A stretch of 64,000 nucleotides of DNA from Acetobacter sacchari (GCF_017377715.1 NZ_JAFVMF010000003.1:186001-250000); one strand, 5' to 3'. Shown: positions 1-8,420, counted from the first letter of the stretch. Translations and numbers: made by a program. The notes: generated from the sequence alone by a model not told the origin.

Positions 1-2
1 TT

Positions 3-1070
3 GAGCGGGGTGAGTCGCCGTCGAAAGCCAAGGTGGAGAAGCGCACTGCGTCAGCCGAAGCGTTCACCTTCGGCGGTTGGGCGGAAGCGTATTTCAAGCA
101 CAAGGCCGATCCCAGGTCGGGGGCAGAAAGGCTGGCCGACAGCACGCTAGCGATGCGCCGCTCTGTCTATGATCGCGCCATCGCGGGAAACTTGTCGAAG
201 CTCAAGCTGGGGGAGGTAACCCCACAGCGTCTCAAGCGCCTCTGTGACGAGGTCAAAGAGAAACGCGGGCCGGCCGTCGCCGTGCATGTCCGCGAGGTCG
301 TGTTGCTGGTGTTCCGCCACGCCCAGGCATGTGGGCTGGATGTGAGCAATCCAGCCGAGTCGATACGCACCAGCGCTATCGCCACGTTCGAGCCGCGCGA
401 GCGCGCCTTATCGCCGTCAGAAGTTCGCGCCGTCCTGACGGCTTTGGATCACGTGGCGGCGGCGCCAACGCTGCGCTCAGCGGTGAAGTTTGTTCTGCTT
501 ACTGGAGTTCGCAAGTCGGAGTTCATTGACGCCACATGGAAGGAAATCGACTTCGCCGCCGCGCGCTGGACGATTCCGGCCGAGCGTATGAAGGCTGGCA
601 AGATGCATGTTGTCCCGCTGAGTGATCAGGCGCTCGACATTCTTACGGCGTTCCGGACCATGTTCGGCGTCAGCCGATACCTGCATCCTGGCCGGTACGA
701 CGGCGATACGCCCATAAGCAACGCCACGCTCAATCGCGTGATCGATGCGGCCGTGGAGCGTATCCGCAAGGATGACCCGGACTTTGAAAGCCTTGGCGTT
801 CACGACCTGCGCCGCACCTTTTCGACAGGCCTAAACCGAGCCAAGTTCGATGAACGCTGGATCGAGATGAGTATGGCTCACGCGCCGCGGAACCGGATCG
901 CAGCTGTCTATAACGTGAACCGCTACTTGGCAGAGCGCAAAATCATGCTTCAATGCTGGGCTGATATGCTCGATGCCTGGGTGAAGGGCGAGTCTGCCAA
1001 AGAGCTGATCGCCGACGCGAAGCAGCGCGCCGCCGAGATCCACGACGACGAGTTGGACGACGATCTCTGA
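3..1070 (+). CDS. Tyrosine recombinase/integrase, 5' end cut by window edge
   Basis: Site-specific recombinase that would cut and join the element at its attachment site. The frame is open to the left edge from base 3, so the true start lies outside; an internal GTG at 33 would give 345 residues. The visible part has a SAM-like core-binding region (about residues 10-110, counting from 33) and the catalytic domain. Arg is in TGVRKSE near residue 160, followed by HDLRRTFS near 250, then the AHAPRNRIAAVYN segment with a His and the Tyr nucleophile. The family is usually about 400 residues with an N-terminal arm-binding domain, which is missing here because of the edge. The P4-like architecture fits tRNA-targeting integrases (family knowledge). 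An AlpA-like gene lies convergent immediately downstream. Confidence 0.88.
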   Translation, partial: ERGESPSKAKVEKRTASAEAFTFGGWAEAYFKHKADPRSGAERLADSTLAMRRSVYDRAIAGNLSKLKLGEVTPQRLKRLCDEVKEKRGPAVAVHVREVVLLVFRHAQACGLDVSNPAESIRTSAIATFEPRERALSPSEVRAVLTALDHVAAAPTLRSAVKFVLLTGVRKSEFIDATWKEIDFAAARWTIPAERMKAGKMHVVPLSDQALDILTAFRTMFGVSRYLHPGRYDGDTPISNATLNRVIDAAVERIRKDDPDFESLGVHDLRRTFSTGLNRAKFDERWIEMSMAHAPRNRIAAVYNVNRYLAERKIMLQCWADMLDAWVKGESAKELIADAKQRAAEIHDDELDDDL

Positions 1071-1071
1071 A

Positions 1072-1308
1072 CTACGCGTGGCTTGCGCGCCTTCTCTCCG
1101 TCAACGCCTCTGGCGGCCGCCAGCCGGCGGGGTTAGCGATCCAACAATCGATATCGGATTCGTGCCAACCGGATCCGTTCATGCTGATCTTCAGCTGGGC
1201 TGGGAAGGTGCCCTCGGCGATCTTGCGGTAGATAGTGGAGCGGCTGAGTCCGGTGCGGGCGAGAACGGTCTTCAGACGAACGATACGGCTTGCGACGAGC
1301 ATGGTCAT
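1072..1308 (-). CDS. AlpA-like helix-turn-helix regulator (excisionase-type)
   Basis: A 78-residue DNA-binding protein. Residues 10-60 carry the AlpA pattern: VLARTGLSRSTIYRKIAEGTFP (first helices and recognition helix), then a wing ending in W and the ESDIDCWI motif. In P4-like elements AlpA activates integrase or excision functions; that role is inferred from the family. The gene is convergent with the integrase and ends 2 bp after its stop. The C-terminus is basic (ERRRASHA). Confidence 0.82.
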   Translation of the reverse strand: MTMLVASRIVRLKTVLARTGLSRSTIYRKIAEGTFPAQLKISMNGSGWHESDIDCWIANPAGWRPPEALTERRRASHA

Positions 1309-1666
1309 GCTGCCTCCTGCTGGATGCTTTTGACATTGCAGGGACCAGACAGGTCGATGATTCGTTGTTGTGCAACAGATATTTGATGGTCGTAGTAGTG
1401 GAGCGTGGAGGGGGTAAAAAATGCCGGGGTCGGTGCCGTAGCTTAACGTGAATTCTGGACCAAGACTGCGATCCGACTAGCTATCGACACCGAAGTCTTG
1501 CCGGCGGTCTCCGACCATAGCATCGACAGCGGGGCGGGTTTGAGTCGCTCGGCAATCGCGCGTCGCCGCGTGGACTGCAGCCGGACATGTTGCCCGCCTG
1601 ATACTGGCGCTGGTAGGCTTGGCCAAGTCCGGGCCCGCGGTCGGCGCAGCGGCCGGAAGGTGCGAT
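1309..1666. other. Intergenic stretch, no supported gene
   Basis: Between the AlpA-like gene and the tRNA-like sequence. Short open frames exist on both strands but none shows a recognisable domain or ribosome binding site. An A-rich tract near 1417 (gtaaaaaat) lies upstream of the AlpA-like gene and may belong to its promoter region. Nothing else is assigned. Confidence 0.4.
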
Positions 1667-1739
1667 GCATGCGTAGCTCAGCTGGATAGAGCGCCACCTT
1701 CGAAGTGGAGGCTATACGTTCAAATCGTGTCGCTCGGTC
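1667..1739 (+). tRNA. Degenerate tRNA-Arg(TCG)-like sequence
   Basis: A cloverleaf can be drawn. The D arm is GCTC...GAGC (1676-1692). The anticodon stem has a CTTCGAA loop giving anticodon TCG (Arg, codon CGA). The T arm is ATACG-TTCAAAT-CGTGT. The acceptor stem is eroded: GCATGCG on the 5' side against CGCTCGG on the 3' side pairs at only four of seven positions, and no clean CCA follows. It is therefore probably a pseudo-tRNA or an attachment-site remnant rather than a working tRNA. A related T-arm/acceptor piece lies at 2361-2390. Confidence 0.55.
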
Positions 1740-1742
1740 CCA

Positions 1743-2443
1743 TTTCCTCCAAGGAAAGCAGAGCGATAATAACGGTCCTTCGGGGTCGTTTTTGCTTAGA
1801 GGGCCAAAATTCCGCGCCGCTCTAAGCAGAATCCATTCAGTTGGATGAAAGTCGCGTGCGGACGCGACCTTCCTCGTTGGTCGCGTAGCCGTCGTTTAAA
1901 GCTCGAAGAGGAAGTTCAGTCGTGCCCGTGCGACAGCAACTACCTGCCGGCCACCAACGCCTACGCCAGGTATCGGTCTGCTGCAGGGCCCGCGACCCTC
2001 GATTTCGCGCTCTTCCTCGCCTGGCTGCGTAGACCCGACCGTTGCCATGCGAAGATTGGGGCTCGCCCCGTCATCGCCTTGGCGCACGCGTTCCCCGCGG
2101 CACAGATTCGCGGCATCGAGCCATCGCCCTTGCCTTATCGGGTGTCGCGCCTCCGCACGCGCAATCTCCCCAATGTTCAACTGTGCCGACGCGACTTTCA
2201 CCGCTGCGACCTGTCGGACGCCCAGGCTGTGATTTGCTACCTGATGACGAGGCCCATGCGGGTCTGCACTGCGCCCTGGGGCCACACTCGACGAGCCCAA
2301 GCGGGGCGGACGCGGTTTAACCCCGGCCACTTTTCGGCGGAGGAGCACCGAAGGGGGGGGGCACACGTTCGAATCGCGTCGCGCGCCAAGCACCCTCTGA
2401 CGACGCAGAGTCTATCGCGCGAAACATTTTTGGACAGCCGGTT
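1743..2443. other. Stretch without a supported gene
   Basis: About 700 bp between the tRNA-like sequence and the dehalogenase-like gene. Open frames of 165-280 codons occur on both strands but overlap each other, are rich in Arg, Pro and Ala, and match no family I recognise. They look like chance frames in GC-rich DNA. The only interpretable element is the T-arm-like repeat near 2361. Confidence 0.5.
2361..2390 (+). repeat. T-arm/3'-acceptor fragment similar to the tRNA-like sequence at 1711-1742
   Basis: The stretch contains ACACGTTCGAATCGCGT followed by cgcgcgcca. It aligns with ATACGTTCAAATCGTGT at 1714-1730 and with the bases after it. It resembles the 3' end of a tRNA including CCA. Integrases of this type often recombine at the 3' end of tRNA genes, so the pair may be an old attachment scar; that is inference. 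Confidence 0.45.
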
Positions 2444-3343
2444 TCATGCGGCCAGGAATGGGCCAAGGGCGTCCATCAAAGCTTGTGGCGCTTCTTCCTG
2501 CGGGCTGTGGCCGCAGTCGATCGCGTGGCCGCGCACGTCGATCGCCTTTTCTCGCCAGGTCGCAAGCACATCGTACAGCGCTCCGACCGTGCCGCGACCG
2601 CCCCACAATGCCATCAGCGGCACTTGTACTTTCTTCTCGCTATCGGCGGCATCATGTTCGAGGTCGATGGTCGCCGCGGCGCGATAATCCTCGCAGATCG
2701 CGTGACGTGTCCTTGGGTCGGCATAGCAGCGCTGATATTCCTCCAGCACGCGAGGGTCGGATGCGCCTTCGGTCTTGATCTGACCTGAGATGTGTTTGTT
2801 GAGGAAAAACGCAGGATCGGCGCCGATCATCTTCTCGGGCAAGGGGGAAGGCTGAATGAGAAAGAACCACCAGAAATAGCGCCGCGCGAATTCCATATCG
2901 GTTCGCGCGTACATCGTCGCGGTCGGAGCGATGTCCAGCAACGTGACTCTGGTGACGAGGTCAGGAAAGTCGAGCGCCATGCGATGGGCAACCCGGGCCC
3001 CCCGGTCGTGAGCCACTACCGCGAAGCGATCATGGCCGAAGGATCGCATGACCGCCACCTGATCCGCCGCCATCGCGCGCTTGGAATAATTGACGTGAGC
3101 CTCGCCGCCGTCGAGCTTCTCGCTGTCGCCATAGCCTCGCAGGTCCGCAGCGACGACAGTGAAGTGCTTGGCGAGCTCTGGTGCCACCTTGTGCCACGTC
3201 AGGTGCGTCTGGGGATGGCCGTGAAGCAGCAACAGGGGAGGTCCGTCGCCCGCGATCGCGGCCCGAATGCGCACGCCATCTGCATCGACATCGAACCAAG
3301 TGAAGCCCGGCATGATGTCGGGGCGGCCAGCCACCTCTTTCAT
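2444..3343 (-). CDS. Alpha/beta hydrolase, haloacetate (fluoroacetate) dehalogenase-like
   Basis: A 299-residue alpha/beta-hydrolase of the DehH1/fluoroacetate dehalogenase group, which hydrolyses the carbon-halogen bond of haloacetates. Visible landmarks are HGHP at 41-44 (oxyanion region), AADLRGYGDS at 65-74, the nucleophile Asp113 in AHDRGARVAHR (with the two Arg that bind carboxylate in the family), acid Asp137, Tyr220 and catalytic His279 in CGHSPQEEAP. Where fluoroacetate dehalogenases have His-Trp lining the halide pocket, this protein has Trp-Trp (158-159, in YFWWFF), so fluoride specificity is doubtful. Its start codon overlaps the leuD stop (ATGA), so it is the third gene of a leuC-leuD operon. 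The actual substrate is unknown. Confidence 0.82.
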   Translation of the reverse strand: MKEVAGRPDIMPGFTWFDVDADGVRIRAAIAGDGPPLLLLHGHPQTHLTWHKVAPELAKHFTVVAADLRGYGDSEKLDGGEAHVNYSKRAMAADQVAVMRSFGHDRFAVVAHDRGARVAHRMALDFPDLVTRVTLLDIAPTATMYARTDMEFARRYFWWFFLIQPSPLPEKMIGADPAFFLNKHISGQIKTEGASDPRVLEEYQRCYADPRTRHAICEDYRAAATIDLEHDAADSEKKVQVPLMALWGGRGTVGALYDVLATWREKAIDVRGHAIDCGHSPQEEAPQALMDALGPFLAA

Positions 3344-3957
3344 GCGTCGATCCTATCGCAAAGCCACGGGCTCGCCTTTAGATATTCCGCCTCGAAAGAC
3401 CGAATACTGTCCGCGTGGCGCAGCGTGCCACCGATGCGGTCAAGGCCGTCCAGCAGGGCGGTCCGGCGATCCGCATCAACCGAGAACGCGATCGATAGAT
3501 CGCCGGCGTTTATGACCTGTGCTTCCAGATCGACGAGGATTTCACACCCCGTGGGGCCGATGGCGTCAAACAGCGCAGCGATCTCGCTGGCCGAGAGCGT
3601 CACAAGCAGCAGACCGTTGTTGGCGGCGTTATCCGCGAAGATGCCGGCGAATGATGTGCCGATGATGGCGCGGATGCCGTATTGAAGCATTCCCCACACC
3701 GCATGCTCGCGTGACGAGCCGCAACCGAAGTTCGGTCCGACAACCAGAAAGCGGCTGTCTTGCGTCGCTGGCTTGTTGAGGATGAAGTCTTTGCGGGCAT
3801 TTCCACGCTCGTCGAAACGAAGATTGTGAAAAAGCCCCTGCGCCAGTCCGGACCGGTCGATCCCTTTCAGGAATTGTTTGGGCATGATGACGTCGGTATC
3901 GACATTGGCGTTCGGGATCGGGCACGCCACACCCTTTACGCTCACAAATTTCTCCAT
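3340..3957 (-). CDS. leuD: 3-isopropylmalate dehydratase-type small subunit (LeuD)
   Basis: A 205-residue small (swivel-domain) subunit of the isopropylmalate isomerase family. The start at 3957 gives the usual opening MEKFVSVKGVACPIPN and NVDTDVIMPKQFLK. The GPNFGCGSSREHAVW motif (about 74-88) and IGTSFAGIFADNAANNG (about 99-115) are family hallmarks. It follows leuC by 2 bp. In leucine biosynthesis the LeuCD pair interconverts 2- and 3-isopropylmalate in the cytoplasm. Here the partner gene is a dehalogenase-like hydrolase and the setting is mobile, so a related hydratase reaction (citramalate/citraconate or maleate/malate) is possible. The sequence alone cannot decide. Confidence 0.88.
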   Translation of the reverse strand: MEKFVSVKGVACPIPNANVDTDVIMPKQFLKGIDRSGLAQGLFHNLRFDERGNARKDFILNKPATQDSRFLVVGPNFGCGSSREHAVWGMLQYGIRAIIGTSFAGIFADNAANNGLLLVTLSASEIAALFDAIGPTGCEILVDLEAQVINAGDLSIAFSVDADRRTALLDGLDRIGGTLRHADSIRSFEAEYLKASPWLCDRIDA

Positions 3958-3959
3958 GG

Positions 3960-5396
3960 TCAGGCCTTCAGGAGTTTGAGGGTGCGGACGTCGGTGAGAC
4001 GTCCCGTAACCGCGGCGGCGGCGACCATGGCGGGGCTCATTAAATGAGTGCGGCCGCCCGTGCCCTGTCGACCCTCGAAATTGCGGTTGGTGCTGGACGC
4101 GCAACGTTCGCCGGGGGCGAGGACATCGTCGTTCATCGCGAGGCACATCGAGCAGCCGGACCGTCGCCATTCAAAGCCAGCCTCCACGAAGACGCGATCC
4201 AGTCCTTCTGCTTCCGCCTCGCGCCGCACGCTGCTGCTGCCTGGCGAGATCATCGCCCGCACGCCGGGCGCTACACGCCGCCCCCGCAATATCCGAGCGG
4301 CGTCCCGAAGGTCAGACAGACGTGCATTGGTGCAGGATCCGATGAACGCCCGGTCGATCCTGATGTCCGACAAGGGCGTGCCTGGTGCGAGGTCCATATA
4401 TTCGAGGGCGCGGACTACTCCCGCCCGCTTGTCTGCTGCGACAGCCTTAGGATCTGGCACCACATCGTCGATTGCGCCAGCTTGGTCAGGACTCGTGCCC
4501 CAGCTCACCATCGGTGCGACCTGCGCGGCCTGGATGACTATCTCCCGATCGAAAACGGCGCCCTTGTCGGTGCGCATGTCTGCCCAGGTTTTTTGTGCTT
4601 CCGCCAGCATGGCGCTGGACGGGCTGCGTGGTCGGCCTGCGATATAGGCGAAGACCTTCTCATCGGCCGCCATTAACGCGACGCGCGCACCGCACTCCAC
4701 CGCCATGTTGCAGATCGTCATGCGGCCTTCGACTTCAAGAGCGTCGATGGCCTCCCCCGCGAATTCGAGTGCGTGTCCGGCCGCCCCGTCGGCGCCGATC
4801 TTGCGGATCAGCGTCATGATAAGATCCTTTGCGGTGACGCCCACAGGCAGCGGGCCTTCGAAGCGCGCGCGCATACGCTTCAGGCACGTGTAAGGTAGCG
4901 TTTGCGTCGCGAGCAGATGCTCGACGTCGGACGTGCCGATGCCGAAACCTACGGCGCCAAAGGCACCGTAGGTCGTGGTGTGACTGTCACCGGCGGCGAT
5001 CACCATACCGGGCAATACCCAGCCGAGTTCCGGCAGCACGACGTGCTCAATGCCCTGCCGCGGATCCTGTACATCGAACATCTCGATGCCGAAGTCGCGA
5101 CCATTTCGCGCGAAATAGTCCATCTGACCTTGAGCGCCTTTGTCTTCGACCACATCGGTGCGGTTAGCGGCGGTCGAATTGACATGATCGACTACGCCCA
5201 GCGCGGCCTGCGGCCGCCATACCTTGCGACCGGCTTCCCTCAGGCCGCTAAAAGCCTGTGGGCTCGTATATTCGTTAAGAACCGTGCGATCGACATACAG
5301 GAGCAGTCGTTCTTCACGACCCTGCACGCCCGCGCCAAGCGACATTATGCGATGCCGGTCGATAATCTTATCATAGAGCGTGAGCGGACCCGCCAT
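3960..5396 (-). CDS. leuC: 3-isopropylmalate dehydratase-type large subunit (LeuC)
   Basis: A 478-residue aconitase-family subunit binding a [4Fe-4S] cluster. The cluster cysteines are visible in FIGSCTNARLSDL (about 355-367) and in the C-terminal GCSMC pair within SGCSMCLAMNDD. The substrate-binding AAGDSHTTTYGAFGAVGFGIGT segment (first His-Thr-Thr stretch near residue 140) is intact. Length is normal for bacterial LeuC (about 465-475). It leads an operon leuC-leuD-hydrolase and is divergent from a LysR-type gene at 5493, a classic arrangement for ligand-dependent activation. Probably an accessory copy besides a chromosomal leucine-pathway enzyme (inference). Confidence 0.9.
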   Translation of the reverse strand: MAGPLTLYDKIIDRHRIMSLGAGVQGREERLLLYVDRTVLNEYTSPQAFSGLREAGRKVWRPQAALGVVDHVNSTAANRTDVVEDKGAQGQMDYFARNGRDFGIEMFDVQDPRQGIEHVVLPELGWVLPGMVIAAGDSHTTTYGAFGAVGFGIGTSDVEHLLATQTLPYTCLKRMRARFEGPLPVGVTAKDLIMTLIRKIGADGAAGHALEFAGEAIDALEVEGRMTICNMAVECGARVALMAADEKVFAYIAGRPRSPSSAMLAEAQKTWADMRTDKGAVFDREIVIQAAQVAPMVSWGTSPDQAGAIDDVVPDPKAVAADKRAGVVRALEYMDLAPGTPLSDIRIDRAFIGSCTNARLSDLRDAARILRGRRVAPGVRAMISPGSSSVRREAEAEGLDRVFVEAGFEWRRSGCSMCLAMNDDVLAPGERCASSTNRNFEGRQGTGGRTHLMSPAMVAAAAVTGRLTDVRTLKLLKA

Positions 5397-5492
5397 TGCC
5401 CAGAATCATCCCGATGTGTGCTACGAGATTAGCGCGAGGCGACGGACGCGGGCCAATGTCGGATATCAATCAATTTATGCGGCGGACGAGTG

Positions 5493-6392
5493 ATGGAAAC
5501 GGCTTGGTTGGAGGATTTCGTCAAGCTAGCCGAGGAAGGCAATTTCTCGCGGGCCGCCCAGGCGCGTAACCTCAGCCAGCCCGCCTTCAGCCGCAGGATC
5601 AAGGCACTGGAGGAATGGGTCGATGCCACGTTGATCGATAGGGATACACATCGTATCGCCCTGACGCCCGCCGGCGCTGCTTTCCGAAGTGTCGCAGAAG
5701 AACTGCTGCGCCGGTTGGCGCTTGGCAGGGACGAAGCGCGGGCACTCGGCGCCGCGCAGACGAGCACGTTGCGCTTCGCATCGACCCATGCGTTGTCGGT
5801 GACTTTTTTTCCGGATTGGCTGCGCGGTTTCGAGGAAGAAAGCGAGCTAGGGCCCGTCAGTCTCATTGCCGACCACATGGCGGCTTGCGAGCGCATCATG
5901 CTCGAGGGCACTGCCGACATGCTGCTTTGTCACCACCACCCTTCAGCGCGGCACAGGCTCGATGAAGGCAATTTTCGGTCTGTCTCGCTGGGCGATGACC
6001 AACTGATCCCGGTCTGCGTGCCGGACAGCTGCGGTACGCCTCTTTTCCCGCTTCCGGGAAAGGACGGCGAGTTTCTTCCTTATCTTGAATTCGACGAGCA
6101 TTCCGGCATGGGGCGAATCCTTGCGGCGTCCCAAGTGATCGAACGTGGCGGTGCTCAGCTTCGCCCGGTGTTCCGCTCGCATCTAGCCAGCGTCCTTCTG
6201 AGGATGGCGCGAGATGGCAAGGGCATAGCCTGGGCGCCGATGAGCCTCTGTGCGGGCGACCTGGCATCCGGCCGCCTGATGAAAGCCGCTGAGGGCTGGG
6301 ACGTGCGGATCGAGATCCGCATCTTCCGCCCCCGACAGCGTCGTAGCACTGCCGTCGAGGCCCTCTGGAGACGTCTTCCAGCAGCAGAGTAA
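5493..6392 (+). CDS. LysR-type transcriptional regulator
   Basis: A 299-residue LysR protein. The N-terminal winged HTH is clear: FVKLAEEGNFSRAAQARNLSQPAFSRRIKALEEWVD (residues 8-43), with a periplasmic-binding-like effector domain after about residue 88 (STLRFASTHALSVTFFP). I chose the ATG at 5493 over the GTG one codon upstream. It is divergent from leuC across about 96 bp, so it most likely controls the leuC-leuD-hydrolase operon and its own expression. I could not identify a convincing LysR box by eye. The effector is unknown. Confidence 0.85.
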   Translation: METAWLEDFVKLAEEGNFSRAAQARNLSQPAFSRRIKALEEWVDATLIDRDTHRIALTPAGAAFRSVAEELLRRLALGRDEARALGAAQTSTLRFASTHALSVTFFPDWLRGFEEESELGPVSLIADHMAACERIMLEGTADMLLCHHHPSARHRLDEGNFRSVSLGDDQLIPVCVPDSCGTPLFPLPGKDGEFLPYLEFDEHSGMGRILAASQVIERGGAQLRPVFRSHLASVLLRMARDGKGIAWAPMSLCAGDLASGRLMKAAEGWDVRIEIRIFRPRQRRSTAVEALWRRLPAAE

Positions 6393-6429
6393 CGCGCTCA
6401 CATGCCGGCCGCATACTAATGGACCCGGA

Positions 6430-7011
6430 TCACCCGTCCGCGGTAGCCCATTTCCGGGCACTGACATCCGCTAGCGCCTCGAATATGGCCGGCGTGCGTT
6501 CCAGACGGGCGATCGTTCGCGCGCCTTCGAGGGCTGCGACCAGTGCGGCGGCGGTAGCGGATGCGCACGCGGGAGCAAGGCCGCCCCCCCTGAAATGCTC
6601 GGCAATGATCTCGGTCGATCCGACGAATCCGCGCGCGACCCGCTTGGTGAGTTCGGCATCAATCGCGGGCAACTCGTTCGCCAGATTTTGCATGAGGCAT
6701 CCATACTGGAAATCGGCGGCGACCATTTCGGCAGCGAATGCGCTGAAAAGGCGTCGAACAAAACTCACAGCATCTCCCGTCGTATCCGCGGAGATATTCC
6801 GCAAAACCGCAATTCTGCCTGCGATGTAATGATCGATCGCCTCTTCGGCGAGCTGGGCCTTGCCGCGTGGAAAGTGGAAGTAGAACGACCCTTTAGGCGC
6901 GCCGCTTTCTTCCAGGATCTGGGTCAATCCAGTCGCGGTATAGCCTTGGATGCGGAACAGCCGTTCGGCGGCGGCGATCGCACGAGCGCGCGCGTCAGTC
7001 TTACGTGTCAT
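6430..7011 (-). CDS. TetR/AcrR-family repressor
   Basis: A 193-residue TetR regulator starting at the ATG at 7011 (the open frame extends further upstream without family similarity). The HTH is AAERLFRIQGYTATGLTQILEESGAPKGSFYFHFP (residues 12-46); GSFYFHFPRGK is the recognition-helix hallmark. The C-terminal part resembles the YcdC/LmrA-YxaF type ligand domain (QYGCLMQNLANEL). It is divergent from the exported hydrolase at 7093 across an 81-bp gap that holds two palindromes, so repression of both genes is likely. Confidence 0.87.
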   Translation of the reverse strand: MTRKTDARARAIAAAERLFRIQGYTATGLTQILEESGAPKGSFYFHFPRGKAQLAEEAIDHYIAGRIAVLRNISADTTGDAVSFVRRLFSAFAAEMVAADFQYGCLMQNLANELPAIDAELTKRVARGFVGSTEIIAEHFRGGGLAPACASATAAALVAALEGARTIARLERTPAIFEALADVSARKWATADG

Positions 7012-7034
7012 CCCGGCAATATAACACGCCTCGC

Positions 7035-7077
7035 TTGACGCATCTATGGTGATCACCATACTATGGCGATTGCCATA
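7035..7077 (+). promoter_or_regulatory. Promoter with two tandem palindromic TetR operators
   Basis: A perfect 16-bp palindrome TATGGTGATCACCATA occupies 7045-7060. A second near-perfect copy, TATGGCGATTGCCATA, occupies 7062-7077 (14 of 16 positions symmetric). A -35-like TTGACG at 7035-7040 precedes the first operator, and a -10-like CATACT lies at 7057-7062. The operators therefore cover the spacer, -10 and transcription start. Their placement between the divergent TetR and hydrolase genes suggests both are controlled. Confidence 0.72.
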
Positions 7078-7092
7078 TTTCGGAACGTGGCG

Positions 7093-8397
7093 ATGCCTCT
7101 CTATCAATCCAAGCCATCGCCGTCCCGACGCACCGTCCTGGCCATGGGGGCGGCCAGCCTGGTTGCGGCGTCGCTTCGGCCCGCCCGCGCAAACCCTATG
7201 GGAGGAACTGATTTGACGACGCAGCCATATGGCGGGGGAACGCTTCCCAAAGAGATCCGCTCGCGCATGATCCGTGGGGTCAACGGCCTCGACGTCCATA
7301 TTCTCGAAGCCGGTCACGAAAGCCCTGGCCGGCCGCTCGCGCTGCTTCTGCACGGCTTTCCGGATCTGGCTTACGGCTGGCGACACGTGATGCCGATCCT
7401 GACCGATGCCGGGTACCATGTCGTGGCGCCCGACCAGCGGGGCTATGGCCGCACGACCGGATGGGTCGACGGCTATGACGCTCCGTTGGAGCCCTTCAGC
7501 TTGTTGAACATGACGCGTGATGTCCTCGGACTGGTTTCGGCCTTGGGGTATCGACGGACAGCGATGCTGGTCGGGCACGATTTCGGCTCGCCCGTCGCGG
7601 CCTATTGCGCGCTCGCCCGACCGGATGTCTTTCCCTCGGTGGTGCTGATGAGCGCTCCGTTTCCCGGTCCGCCGACATTTCCGTTCGATACTGCGGAGCA
7701 GGAAGAACCCTCAGTTCGACCGAACACCGACAATCAAAAGCTGGCGGCCGCGCTGGCGGCGCTCGATCCGCCGAGAAAGTATTATCAGCAATATCTGAGC
7801 GCGCGGCCGGCAAACGATGACCTATGGCACCCGCCTCAAGGTCTGCACGGGTTTCTTCGAGCGTTTTTCTACGTCAAAAGCGCCGACTGGCCGGGAAACA
7901 AGCCCTATCCGTTGAAGGGCCGAACCGCCGCAGACCTCGCGCAAATGCCAACCTATTACGTCATGGAGCTCCGTAAGACGATGCCCGAGACGGTGGCCCC
8001 ATTTGAACCGTCCGCCGCCGAGGTCCAGGCCTGCAAATGGCTCACCGAGCCGGAACTGGGCGTCTACACGGACGAGTATGACCGCACCGGGTTTCAGGGC
8101 GCCCTGCAGGCTTATCGCGTCGTCTCCGATCCTGGCCTGAATGCTGAGTTGCGGCTGTTTTCTGGCAAGACGATCGATGTCCCGTCGCTCTTCATCGGAG
8201 GCAGGAGCGACTGGGGCACCTATGCGGCGCCGGACGCGCTCGATCTAATGAGGACGAAGGCGACGACGAAGATAGGGGAAATTGAGCTGATCGATGGTGC
8301 GGGTCACTGGATTCAACAGGAGCAGCCAGCTCGGCTCGGCATGCTCCTGCTCGCCTTCGCCAAGGAGGTTGGCGGGGTGGATCGGGCCAGCCGTTAG
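7093..8397 (+). CDS. Exported epoxide-hydrolase-like alpha/beta hydrolase (Tat signal)
   Basis: A 434-residue alpha/beta hydrolase. I chose the ATG at 7093 because the alternative ATG at 7063 lies inside the second operator and around the predicted transcription start. The protein then opens MPLYQSKPSPSRRTVLAMGAA, a twin-arginine-type signal, with a likely cleavage after ...RPARA. The mature part has HGFP (oxyanion region), DQRGYGRT, nucleophile Asp in GHDFGSPVA (residue 163) and catalytic His in GAGHWIQQEQPA (about 405), typical of epoxide hydrolases and haloalkane dehalogenases. Substrate unknown. Expression is probably governed by the divergent TetR repressor. Confidence 0.8.
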   Translation: MPLYQSKPSPSRRTVLAMGAASLVAASLRPARANPMGGTDLTTQPYGGGTLPKEIRSRMIRGVNGLDVHILEAGHESPGRPLALLLHGFPDLAYGWRHVMPILTDAGYHVVAPDQRGYGRTTGWVDGYDAPLEPFSLLNMTRDVLGLVSALGYRRTAMLVGHDFGSPVAAYCALARPDVFPSVVLMSAPFPGPPTFPFDTAEQEEPSVRPNTDNQKLAAALAALDPPRKYYQQYLSARPANDDLWHPPQGLHGFLRAFFYVKSADWPGNKPYPLKGRTAADLAQMPTYYVMELRKTMPETVAPFEPSAAEVQACKWLTEPELGVYTDEYDRTGFQGALQAYRVVSDPGLNAELRLFSGKTIDVPSLFIGGRSDWGTYAAPDALDLMRTKATTKIGEIELIDGAGHWIQQEQPARLGMLLLAFAKEVGGVDRASR

Positions 8398-8420
8398 GCG
8401 TTCGCCACGAGGGTCTCGTG

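Noticed and set aside
1443..1697. Minus-strand frame of 84 codons overlapping the tRNA-like sequence
   Set aside because: Overlaps the tRNA-like sequence and has no recognisable domain; a decayed IS fragment was considered but not supported.
1845..2687. Open frame of 280 codons on the plus strand
   Set aside because: Low-complexity Arg/Pro/Ala composition, no motif, overlaps the better-supported hydrolase gene on the opposite strand.
5397..5492. LysR-box (T-N11-A) site between leuC and the LysR gene
   Set aside because: Several weak matches, none clearly symmetric; not enough to place a site.
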